Made by a program: the position numbers and the translations under genes
From: Akkermansiaceae bacterium
GTDB lineage: Bacteria > Verrucomicrobiota > Verrucomicrobiia > Verrucomicrobiales > Akkermansiaceae
NCBI GenBank assembly: GCA_023300065.1
Contig: JALZWJ010000318.1
Location: forward strand, 1-12,777
Direction: 5' to 3'
Length of the DNA: 12,777 nt
Notes under the pieces: model-generated
What the model was told of the DNA's origin: nothing
Databases searched by the model: none
What the model saw: only the letters and a program-made list of their open reading frames with translations
Shown here: piece after piece, positions 1 to 7,224 of the stretch
Position numbering within the stretch: position 1 is the first letter of the stretch
Layout: each line of letters opens with the position of its first letter

Positions 1-2
1 TC

Positions 3-149
3 CAAGTCAGCCGGACTGGAGAACAATGGTGGGCCTTCTTAAAGCCCGGCCCAATCGCCCGCGCCCTCCTCTGCGAAAACTGCGGATCCCTCACCATCGA
101 ACCCTCTGAATCCAGTAAAAAGAAAACTCAAACACAATCCCCCTCATGA
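3..149 (+). CDS. 3' end of a probable zinc-ribbon protein (partial)
   Basis: An open frame enters from the left edge and ends at a TGA that overlaps the next gene's start (ATGA). The 48 visible residues include a Trp-rich stretch (GEQWWAFLKPG) and then ALLCENCGSLTIE, a CxxC knuckle followed by a short strand. This is how small bacterial zinc-ribbon proteins often end; the partner cysteines would lie upstream of the window. The tail is Ser/Lys/Gln-rich and looks disordered. The stop-start overlap implies translational coupling to the lipoprotein that follows. The exact family is not identified, and the zinc-ribbon reading rests on one CxxC. Confidence 0.6.
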   Translation, partial: QVSRTGEQWWAFLKPGPIARALLCENCGSLTIEPSESSKKKTQTQSPS

Positions 150-925
150 AGCTCCTCCTCATCCCACTCCTCGCCTTCATTCTACCCTCCTGCGCGCAGG
201 TCGAACAAGATGATCAAAAACCACACTTAGGAACCACACCTCCTACTCCTAACTCCCTAATCCTTGCCTCAATCAAAACCATGCCACAGGGCAAAGGCTA
301 CGCCGCCGCCCAAAAAGACGTCGATCGTCTCGCTGCCAACGTCTCCCTCCAAGACCGTCACTTCAAACAAGACCTGAACCGCATTGGCCCCACCTTCTGC
401 TCTGGTGCCACCTACCTCGTCTTCCTCCGCACCATCGAACGACTAGGCCCTCTCAGCAACCTTTCTGAAAAAAGCCTCGCCCGCTTCGCCAACCTCGGCG
501 TCCAAGATGGTGAGGGAATCTTCGGCCGCTGGAATGCCAACGGACCCGGCACAGCCAAGCTCTTTGCCGATCTCAACTGCGGCGTCAACTTCACCTCCTA
601 CGCCCACGCCCGCGCAGGCGACTTCCTCAAGATGTGGTGGACCGAGGCCATCGGCGCAAAAGAGCGTGGCCACCTCGTCATCTACCTCTCACAAACCCCC
701 ACCACCCTCACCTACTGGTCTGCCAATCAGCCCGGTGGCTACGGCACCAAAACTGTCGAAAAATCCAAAATCAAACATCACCTCTTCTCCCGCTTTACTA
801 TGCCCAAAAACCTCTCCCAAGCCAACAGCCTCTCACCAAAAGACCCCTTCCTAGCCGACATGCTCCGCAAAGACTTCACCTGGGCCCAAGTCGTCCAAAA
901 GTGCCGCGTTCAAACTACTCCTTAA
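146..925 (+). CDS. Lipoprotein with NlpC/P60-like Cys/His pattern
   Basis: This 259-residue protein starts with a lipoprotein signal peptide: a short charged start, a hydrophobic run, and the lipobox LPSC with the lipidated Cys at residue 16. It is therefore expected to be membrane-anchored on the periplasmic side. After a Pro/Thr-rich linker the body holds FCSGATYLVFL with Cys85, then ARAGDFLKMWW and GHLVIYLS with His176, then a polar YWSANQPGGYG strand. A Cys near a helix start, a GD.......W segment and a GHxxxYL strand follow the order seen in NlpC/P60 (papain-like) peptidases and amidases. The fold assignment is inference; a second His or Asn is not pinned down, with Asn194, His211 and His212 as candidates. 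The start codon overlaps the upstream stop and there is no Shine-Dalgarno, so translation is probably coupled. The next gene begins 10 bases downstream. Confidence 0.75.
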   Translation: MKLLLIPLLAFILPSCAQVEQDDQKPHLGTTPPTPNSLILASIKTMPQGKGYAAAQKDVDRLAANVSLQDRHFKQDLNRIGPTFCSGATYLVFLRTIERLGPLSNLSEKSLARFANLGVQDGEGIFGRWNANGPGTAKLFADLNCGVNFTSYAHARAGDFLKMWWTEAIGAKERGHLVIYLSQTPTTLTYWSANQPGGYGTKTVEKSKIKHHLFSRFTMPKNLSQANSLSPKDPFLADMLRKDFTWAQVVQKCRVQTTP

Positions 926-935
926 TAAAGCATCT

Positions 936-1610
936 ATGCAAAACTGGCACGCCCTCCTTCAACAACGCGAAACCTCCACCCACTTCATCGTCGAAGGCCA
1001 AATCCCCGTTTCTCGCCTCAAAGAATCCTACTACCACATCGAAAAAGAACTCACCATCGGCCAAGACCTCACCCGCGCCGAGGCCTCCACCCTCCTCGGC
1101 TTCCACTTCCACCGCGGCCACCTCGCCATCGCCCGCAAGCCAGAAAACCCACCCCTCTCCGCTTTCAAAAAAGGCACCCTCGTCATCCTCCCCGAGATCG
1201 CCGACCCCGGCAACCTCGGCACCATCATCCGCAACACCGCCGCCCTCGGTGGCTCCGGCGTCCTCCTCGGCAAAGGTGCCTCTCCCTACAATGCCAAAGC
1301 GATCCGCGCTTCTGCCGGAAACCTCTTCCGCCTCCCCGTCCGTCAATCCCTCGATCTCCTCGCCGACCTCCAGGAACTCCGGAAGACCCACACCCTCATC
1401 GGAACCTCACTCTCTCCAAATTCCCTCCCCCTCCAAACCCTCCCCAAAATCAAAAGCCCCGCCCTCCTCCTCGGCCCCGAGGACTTCGGCCTCACCTCCG
1501 AGATCGAATCCCTCTGCCACCACCTCACCCATCTCCCCATGTCAAACTCCGTCGATTCCCTAAACGTCGCCTCCGCCTCCGCCATCGTTCTCCACCACCT
1601 CTCAACCTAG
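936..1610 (+). CDS. SpoU/TrmH-family RNA 2'-O-methyltransferase
   Basis: This is an SPOUT-class methyltransferase of 224 residues, expected to transfer a methyl group from S-adenosylmethionine to a ribose 2'-OH of rRNA or tRNA in the cytoplasm. The three SpoU motifs are clear: motif 1 DPGNLGTIIRNTAALG at 90-105, with the conserved Asn93 and Arg99; motif 2 LLLGPEDFGLTSE at 177-189; and motif 3 from 202 to 219, with SLNVASASAI forming the knotted SAM-binding end. The first ~75 residues form a short N-terminal substrate-binding region, smaller than in RlmB-type enzymes, so the RNA target cannot be named. It starts 10 bases after the lipoprotein gene and is probably cotranscribed with it. Third codon positions are overwhelmingly C. 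No hairpin terminator is visible directly after the stop. Confidence 0.93.
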   Translation: MQNWHALLQQRETSTHFIVEGQIPVSRLKESYYHIEKELTIGQDLTRAEASTLLGFHFHRGHLAIARKPENPPLSAFKKGTLVILPEIADPGNLGTIIRNTAALGGSGVLLGKGASPYNAKAIRASAGNLFRLPVRQSLDLLADLQELRKTHTLIGTSLSPNSLPLQTLPKIKSPALLLGPEDFGLTSEIESLCHHLTHLPMSNSVDSLNVASASAIVLHHLST

Positions 1611-1613
1611 AAA

Positions 1614-1639
1614 TAGGACTCATACGTCAGGTAGGACTC
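1614..1639. repeat. Two direct copies of TAGGACTC, 18 bases apart
   Basis: TAGGACTC occurs at 1614-1621 and again at 1632-1639. The spacing is 18 bases and the bases that follow are similar (CATACG against TTATCT). It looks like the remains of a short tandem array and lies immediately before the longer repeat copy. Its function is unknown. Confidence 0.55.
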
Positions 1640-1646
1640 TTATCTT

Positions 1647-1735
1647 ATACCAAGTAGAGTTTCAAAAGATGACGAGAGCATGTTCTAAGGACCGTAATCG
1701 CGGAGAAACGCCGCCATCTCAAGAAAGCGCCCAGC
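1647..1735. repeat. Dispersed-type repeat, copy A
   Basis: The first 21 bases, including AGTAGAGTTTCAAAA, match positions 10494-10514 with one mismatch. Further blocks recur in the same order at the second site: AG..TG.TCT, a GC.GCCAT block, and CGCCCAGC at 1728-1735 (10586-10593 in copy B). The two copies have the same orientation and differ by about 11 bases in length. The order of the shared blocks argues for common descent rather than chance, although the middle is poorly conserved. Confidence 0.55.
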
Positions 1736-1948
1736 TCTCTTTAAATCGCAAAGCGCTCGCTCAAAGAACATCTCGCAAGGCCGCTTCCCCACACTCAAGT
1801 TCAGGCACGGCATGAATGGCGCCGAGTTAAGCCCTCTTTCAGATCAATAACTCCTTAAAAAGAAAGACGAAAAACCGGTTAGAACATGGTTTGTAAGCGT
1901 GACCAAACAACCCGTTCTTACCGATTTTTCGACATCGATCATGAGCCC

Positions 1949-1962
1949 CCGGTATTTACCGG
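1949..1962 (-). terminator. Small hairpin after the giant gene; weak terminator candidate
   Basis: CCGGTA-TT-TACCGG is a perfect 6-base-pair stem 11 bases past the stop codon of the minus-strand giant gene. No T-run follows on the minus strand, so it is at best a weak or factor-dependent stop signal. Confidence 0.3.
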
Positions 1963-1972
1963 TCCCACAAAA

Positions 1973-4900
1973 TTAAAGGGACCCGCTCACTACCACTCGG
2001 ATAAACTCTCGATTTTGCGGGGCTTCGCCGACTGGAATAACACTCCGGTAGGTCGTCGTGGATGTCCCGTCACCGTTATCAACGTCAGAAACGAGCGTAA
2101 CATTCGGCAGACCCTCCCAATTCTCCAAATCGGAACTCACCTGGACCGTGAAATCAAAAGTATTAACAGCATGCTGATTCCGCGGGAACGAGATCGTGAG
2201 GTAGGTTTGGGAGACACCAGCGACAAAGAACTCCGAGAGACTCCCTAAGATCGCCGGAGAGCTAGAACCAAAAGCATACTCGGCAAAAGCACTCAGACCA
2301 TTCCCGTCCAAGTCGGCATCCGGGTCTCCCACAAAACCAACTTCACTCCCACTGCCAGGCGAGCCACCGATCAACGCACTTGCAGCCCAATTGGAGCCGA
2401 TCGTATGATCGGGAATCGGGGTGCTCGGGTTAATCAGAACCAACGCATAACCTAAACCATCGGGAACCGTGGGCCACGGTAATTTGTCATCATAGGTAAA
2501 CTGCTGAATCGTCAGACCAAGAGCATCCGTAATCATCAGCTCTTCGCCGCCGTTCGAGAGCCCCCCTTGGAACTCAGTTTCCCCGAAAATATCGGTCGGG
2601 TGAATCACCCCACCAGCAAGCGAGCTGTATCGAGCTTCAAAGGCCGTTTGATCTCTTGGGATGACAAAACGCTCTCCTGCCCCAAGTTGATTAAAATCAC
2701 CAAAATCGAATGCGATTCCGCCGCTGATACTCACTCCAGTCAGATCAATCGTTTGCGAGCCAACATTCAACAGCTCGATAAACTCAAAATCGTCAGAATC
2801 GTCAGAAACCGCAAGCTCGGCACCAGTCGGATCGGCGGGATTGTAGTGAATTTTTGAAACCACGAGATTGCTAGAATCCGCCGGCACGGTGGCGAGAGTG
2901 AAGAACGCTTCATTTAGCGCACTCCATTCACCCGTGGCCTCATCAAAAGAGCGTGCAAGCAGCCATCCAGCTTCGCTCAGGGCAATCTGCACCGAAGATG
3001 TATCACCAGTCTCGATGAAATCGACACCGCTCGTCAGTGCACTAAAATCAATGGTAGTCGCGACGCCACTCAGCGCTCCCCCAGAGAGACGGGGATCGAG
3101 CGAATTGACGTAGATATCAGGGTCCGTATCAGCGGGTCCTGAGATGTAATGAATTCTTGATACCGTGCTTGGCACGGAGAGCGTGAGGAGCCCATTCGCA
3201 TCAAGAGAACCCCCGTGCTGGCTGTAGACCGGAGCGGCAGTCGCTGGATACATCCCGGCCTGTTCGTAAAGTGCAATCCTCTCTGCTGTGCGGATGGGGA
3301 TTTGATTAGCCAACAAATCTTGGTGATATGCCTCCCATGCTTCCGGGTTACGATTCGCCCGCCCGACATGCGAGCCCCAACGAGCAATCTCAGAAAAGTA
3401 AGGAAGACGCGCCTCGTCGAGGCGGCTCGTGTAGGTCGAAGTCAACTCCCCTGGGGTCATGGCACCGTCATTAAACATTTGTCGGTGGATCCGATCCGCC
3501 AAGAGGGTTCGAAAATCCGGGTGATCTTCTGCCATCAAAAGCCTCATTGCATTAAGGGGGCCAGCGTTATCAGCAGCAAAGCTACCTCCTGGAGGCGGGT
3601 TACCTGGACCTACTCTTGGCTGGAAAAAGCCATCCGCATCCTTGAGGAAAAACCTGAACCCTACACCATTGGAGACTGAGCCCCCCGCGCGGAATTCGGC
3701 CTCACAGGTTCCCCAAGTGAACAGAGTCATAAAGTCGATGTAGTTATTAAGATCGAGCATGTCCCTGACCTGCTCGAAGCGGGGTTCGCTGACCAAACGT
3801 GACTGAATCTCATCCCAATCGACCAGATCTCCCCCATCGAGATCTCCCGTTAAAAAGTCGATACGGTTCGCGTTATTGCCGTTGATGGAATCAAATTCCT
3901 CTTCTTCGCCCGGTAGGTAGTCAGAGAGCATCGCAGTATCCCAGCGCTCGCGCAGGTGATACATCCCACGATATTGGCCGTTAAAATAAACGTTTGCGAA
4001 GCGGCCGTGGGGAGCGACGTGCCCCATATCGAGCGTCAAGTCGTCAGCGAAGCGGTTTCCGAGGTAGGCCCCCCGTTGATTCATATCATGGTTACCAGCA
4101 CGGATATCGAGACTGTCGAAGGTCTCCACTGGGGGGACCTCGTAATCGCGATCAGCAAAGAGCGGATAATCAAGGCGTGGGGCTCCATATCTTGAACGGA
4201 AGTGCAGGCGGAAACTCCGCTTTTCAAAATTAGTGACAAAACTTCCAAATCGGACAGCTCCCGCATTAAGCTGGGTAGGAGCAGATTCAAAATTCATCAA
4301 TTCAACCGAGACCGGAGCTTCATTACGATCGATATCACTACCATCGAAGCTCAGGGAAATTGTCGGCACCGTGGTCAAGGATCCGATCACTTGTGGACCA
4401 TAGATTGAATCCCCAGTGATTTCCGGGCGCATATCAGGTTGGGTGACGACATCCGCAGGGAAAATGTAACTCTGCGTATCGATATTAGTAGGCATGAAAT
4501 CATCCATAAATGCCGCTGCTCTAACCACGGTGGTCCCATTAATCATGATCGGCCCTGGCCCATAGATCAGACCTGACATCTGGTCAGGCTCCGTCCCATC
4601 TATCGTATAACGGATCGTCGCTCCTACCGTATTCGAGGTGATTTCGAGCGGGAATGCCGTCTCGAAAAACCCCCGATTAACCGAAAAATTCGTGTCACCG
4701 ACAAAACCCATGAATGAATCCCCATTGATCGCCCCTGGGCTGGGACTGAAGAAGTAGCGGAATCCCAGCTCTGAAGAATCGTAACCGTAGGAATACTCGC
4801 CGCGAGGCTCTGGGTATTCTGGGGAAAATTCTGTCGCAATGCTTAGACCATCCGGCTCAATAAGAGCCAAATATTCTCCGGTCCTCGAAAGACCAAAATT

Positions 4901-7042
4901 CGTGTGTAACTCAGAACCCGCGGCAGCACGGTTCTTACCCGAGGCGAACACGACAAGATACTCACCAGGCAGCAACGTCACCGCTGGGAAAACCCACTGA
5001 GTTAAGAGACTCGCATCATCGGTGAGAGAGTAGCCGGCAAGATTCGCCGCAGTAGAAGTCGGATTGTAAATCTCGATCCAATCCGACAACTCCCCGTCCT
5101 CATCCGCGAGCGTCGAATTACTAGCGACAAACTCGGAAATAATAACACCTCCCTCAGCAAGGCTAAACACCGTCAATGTCCGCTCAATGATCCCATTCTC
5201 ATTCTCGGCAGTAAGAACGTAGCTAGTCTGACCCAGCGGCGGAGTCACCGCCTGACCGGTCTGGCCGGTGACATCCACCCCATCCAGCAAGAGGGATGTC
5301 AGATTCTGGGCATTCCAAGTCAAGTTGACCGTGCTCCCGGGGCTAGGAAAAGCCTCATCCACATTAAACAAACTGATCACTGGTTCTTCCGTGACCGTAA
5401 CGAGCCTGCTTTCCTCAGAGACGAACGTGGGAAGCGATGCCGATAGCGTGTAGGCAGTGGTGAAACTAGGCCCGGGGTCAAGTGTAAGAGTTCCGACCCC
5501 ATTGGCATTTGTCAGAGAGGTGACATCACCGATCCCTTGATCGATCAGCACCGTCGTCACACCCATTCCAACTTCCCAATCAAGCGTCACCGCTTCCCCT
5601 GGGAAAGTGATCTCAGGGCTGACTGTAAAATTCACGATCCCCAACAGCGAGGGCTCCCCGATCACGTCGATCTCGCGCCACACATTCGTAAGACCATTCG
5701 CCTCTACCACAAAACGCACCACATCAACCCCGCAACCAAGGAAATCACCATTCGCTCTAAAAAGATTCGTAACCAGAGAGTCCCCACTCGCAGTCACATC
5801 GACCGTTGTCCCGATTTCCGTAAAAGATGAATCACCGACAAAACTAAAGAAAACAGTATAACGCTGACCCGCCCGATCATCCATCCAGCCTGAAAAACTA
5901 TTAATCTGCGAGATCGCGTAGCCACCGGGACTCGCAGACAGATCAAGGTTAAAATCATAAGTCCCTTCAGAGGTAGCAGAAGCGGGATTGGTAACTGAAT
6001 CTTCATTAAAACTACCAGTGCTACCATTGTTGATCGCGTTATTACTTGGCCAGTTCGTCGAACTCAACGAGGTCTGCAGAAGATCGTCAGAAACGGAGCC
6101 CGTCGCAAGGGCGGCGTCCGTTGATGAAGTGAGGACAACCGAAGTCGCCGTCGCAACTTCTGCCTCGATTGAAGAAAACCTCATATGACTCCCGTCACCT
6201 AAATTCCCCTGCAGGTAGGCGGCCGCATGGACAGCGGAAAGATCATTCGTCAAACCAGTTTCGAGCCAAGTCCCAGAGACATTCGGGGGAAGCGTCCCTT
6301 CACCCGTCGTTGCGAACGAGAGGGAGTAGCCTTCGGCATCCGAACTTAGCGTAAGCGTGATTGGATCCAGCAATTGTGTGCTGATCCGATCAGAGCGAAA
6401 TGTGGAGCTATCGTCCCAATCCACGAGACTCTGATCCCAAGTCCAAGTTGCCAGCGTTGTCACCGTGTTACCTTCCACGTAAACGAGTCCTGCCACCCCA
6501 TTGTCAAAGCCATTAGTATCCTCCCTCGATTGCAGCGCGACCCATAACCCATTCAGCGCATTCGCCAAAACTCCCGTTGAATTGATCCCATCCCCGCTTG
6601 TGGAGGCAGAGTTGACCATCCCCACAAAGAGCCTCGTCGTGTCTGAGTTAGCAGTCGTGCTACGCCCGAAGCTCTCGATCGAAAAAGTCGCGGTAGCCGT
6701 AAACTGACTGTTTGCGGAAAAGACATCTTTCGAAGCAATCTGGGTTCGGCTCGCGCCGCCAGGGCCCCCAGCGACCTCAGCCTCTCCGCCCGCCTCACTC
6801 GCGGCCCCCCCGCCCCCGAAGTCATCAGAATTGAACCCAGCGCCTATGCCATTTGGATTTGTCCCGAGATCAACTTCATCAAACGAATCATCGATAATGA
6901 CTTGTCCGTGAAGGCACGCGGAAAAAAGAAGTGTTAAAAAAGCGACAACACTGATCATCAGGTGCGCAGAAGTAAGGCGAGGCGTCAACTGAGCCCTGTG
7001 GAGAGGGCACACTGAGGAGGTGGAATAAATATGAAAGATCAT
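1973..7042 (-). CDS. Giant secreted protein: shared N-terminal domain, Ig-like, lamin-tail (LTD) and CotH domains
   Basis: The protein has 1689 residues from the chosen start. That ATG has an AAGGGA ribosome-binding site 8 bases upstream; the farther in-frame ATG at 7150 lies inside the previous gene's terminator. Domains in order: a signal peptide with hydrophobic core at about 29-45 (MISVVAFLTLLFSA, cut near HG-Q); the array's shared N-terminal domain, 49-299; a discoidin-like beta domain, 302-461; two Ig-like repeats, 469-627; a lamin-tail domain, 632-734 (VIISEFVASN, then DWIEIYNP); a chitobiase-C/FN3-like repeat, 790-861 (IRYTIDGTEPD); a CotH kinase-like domain, about 869-1214; a second lamin-tail domain, 1389-1564; an Asp-rich calcium-loop-like motif (DPDADLDGNG) near 1573; and a C-terminal beta domain from about 1604. 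CotH features include KRSFRLHFRSRYG, VYFNGQYRGMYHLRE and FFLKDADGFF with candidate metal ligands Asp1135 and Asp1137. CotH proteins are atypical protein kinases in spore coats; the role here, probably on the cell surface, is unknown. Confidence 0.88.
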   Translation of the reverse strand: MIFHIYSTSSVCPLHRAQLTPRLTSAHLMISVVAFLTLLFSACLHGQVIIDDSFDEVDLGTNPNGIGAGFNSDDFGGGGAASEAGGEAEVAGGPGGASRTQIASKDVFSANSQFTATATFSIESFGRSTTANSDTTRLFVGMVNSASTSGDGINSTGVLANALNGLWVALQSREDTNGFDNGVAGLVYVEGNTVTTLATWTWDQSLVDWDDSSTFRSDRISTQLLDPITLTLSSDAEGYSLSFATTGEGTLPPNVSGTWLETGLTNDLSAVHAAAYLQGNLGDGSHMRFSSIEAEVATATSVVLTSSTDAALATGSVSDDLLQTSLSSTNWPSNNAINNGSTGSFNEDSVTNPASATSEGTYDFNLDLSASPGGYAISQINSFSGWMDDRAGQRYTVFFSFVGDSSFTEIGTTVDVTASGDSLVTNLFRANGDFLGCGVDVVRFVVEANGLTNVWREIDVIGEPSLLGIVNFTVSPEITFPGEAVTLDWEVGMGVTTVLIDQGIGDVTSLTNANGVGTLTLDPGPSFTTAYTLSASLPTFVSEESRLVTVTEEPVISLFNVDEAFPSPGSTVNLTWNAQNLTSLLLDGVDVTGQTGQAVTPPLGQTSYVLTAENENGIIERTLTVFSLAEGGVIISEFVASNSTLADEDGELSDWIEIYNPTSTAANLAGYSLTDDASLLTQWVFPAVTLLPGEYLVVFASGKNRAAAGSELHTNFGLSRTGEYLALIEPDGLSIATEFSPEYPEPRGEYSYGYDSSELGFRYFFSPSPGAINGDSFMGFVGDTNFSVNRGFFETAFPLEITSNTVGATIRYTIDGTEPDQMSGLIYGPGPIMINGTTVVRAAAFMDDFMPTNIDTQSYIFPADVVTQPDMRPEITGDSIYGPQVIGSLTTVPTISLSFDGSDIDRNEAPVSVELMNFESAPTQLNAGAVRFGSFVTNFEKRSFRLHFRSRYGAPRLDYPLFADRDYEVPPVETFDSLDIRAGNHDMNQRGAYLGNRFADDLTLDMGHVAPHGRFANVYFNGQYRGMYHLRERWDTAMLSDYLPGEEEEFDSINGNNANRIDFLTGDLDGGDLVDWDEIQSRLVSEPRFEQVRDMLDLNNYIDFMTLFTWGTCEAEFRAGGSVSNGVGFRFFLKDADGFFQPRVGPGNPPPGGSFAADNAGPLNAMRLLMAEDHPDFRTLLADRIHRQMFNDGAMTPGELTSTYTSRLDEARLPYFSEIARWGSHVGRANRNPEAWEAYHQDLLANQIPIRTAERIALYEQAGMYPATAAPVYSQHGGSLDANGLLTLSVPSTVSRIHYISGPADTDPDIYVNSLDPRLSGGALSGVATTIDFSALTSGVDFIETGDTSSVQIALSEAGWLLARSFDEATGEWSALNEAFFTLATVPADSSNLVVSKIHYNPADPTGAELAVSDDSDDFEFIELLNVGSQTIDLTGVSISGGIAFDFGDFNQLGAGERFVIPRDQTAFEARYSSLAGGVIHPTDIFGETEFQGGLSNGGEELMITDALGLTIQQFTYDDKLPWPTVPDGLGYALVLINPSTPIPDHTIGSNWAASALIGGSPGSGSEVGFVGDPDADLDGNGLSAFAEYAFGSSSPAILGSLSEFFVAGVSQTYLTISFPRNQHAVNTFDFTVQVSSDLENWEGLPNVTLVSDVDNGDGTSTTTYRSVIPVGEAPQNREFIRVVVSGSL

Positions 7043-7050
7043 CGAGATTG

Positions 7051-7057
7051 TCCCTTT
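7051..7057 (-). promoter_or_regulatory. Ribosome-binding site that sets the giant gene's start
   Basis: On the minus strand AAAGGGA lies 8 bases before the ATG at 7040-7042. It is one of the few good Shine-Dalgarno matches in the window and favours this start over ATG codons at 7150 (upstream, inside a terminator) and 6958 (downstream, no Shine-Dalgarno). Confidence 0.6.
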
Positions 7058-7121
7058 AATGAACTGTAGCACAAAAAGGATGTCAAATAGTTTCCTCAAA
7101 AATAGACAAGCGGAATCAAAA

Positions 7122-7155
7122 CCAAAAAAAAGGGTTGGGATAAATCCCAACCCTT
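7122..7155 (-). terminator. Strong intrinsic terminator
   Basis: On the minus strand a stem of at least 11 base pairs (AAGGGTTGGGA against TCCCAACCCTT, four-base loop) is followed by eight T residues. It lies about 70 bases after the stop of the PEP-CTERM gene and before the giant gene's start, so it ends the former's transcript and separates the two genes. Confidence 0.9.
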
Positions 7156-7160
7156 CAGAA

Positions 7161-7183
7161 TAAATTAGACCAAGTCTAATTTA
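7161..7183. repeat. Perfect 10-bp inverted repeat
   Basis: TAAATTAGAC-CAA-GTCTAATTTA is a perfect stem with a three-base loop, 5 bases from the terminator hairpin and between it and the PEP-CTERM gene's stop. It has no T-run of its own. It could protect the mRNA 3' end, act as an auxiliary terminator, or bind a protein; the sequence does not decide between these. Confidence 0.7.
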
Positions 7184-7224
7184 ACGGTCTATCCTCGCGC
7201 AGTTTCCCGCCAAGGATGGCGTGG

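Larger units (their letters stand above)
1611..1972. other. Intergenic stretch between convergent genes, repeat-rich
   Basis: This 362-base gap separates the end of the plus-strand operon from the end of the minus-strand array. It holds two copies of TAGGACTC, a dispersed-type repeat (1647-1735), and a minus-strand open frame at 1685-1813 whose 42-codon reading is Arg/Phe/Leu-rich (ends in MAAFLRDYGP). That frame overlaps the repeat and has no visible ribosome-binding site, so it is more likely part of the repeat than a gene. No RNA gene or clear promoter was recognised. Confidence 0.6.

Noticed and set aside
915..1391. Minus-strand open frame rich in Gly and Glu opposite the methyltransferase
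   Set aside because: Antisense shadow of a gene with C-ending codons; the Glu/Gly-rich composition is the expected by-product and no motif is seen.
634..1563. Long plus-strand open frame rich in Ser, Pro and Lys
   Set aside because: It overlaps the lipoprotein and the SpoU methyltransferase in another frame; its composition is that of a shifted reading of C-rich codons, with no domain.
1614..1639. CRISPR array start
   Set aside because: There are only two 8-base copies with a 10-base gap; repeat and spacer sizes do not fit and no cas gene is present.
1886..2248. Plus-strand 120-codon open frame
   Set aside because: Most of it is antisense to the conserved C-terminal domain of the giant protein, and there is no recognisable motif or ribosome-binding site.
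7043..7150. Extending the giant gene upstream to the ATG at 7150
   Set aside because: That ATG lies within the preceding gene's terminator hairpin and the extra 36 residues precede a complete signal peptide; the ATG at 7042 has a good ribosome-binding site.
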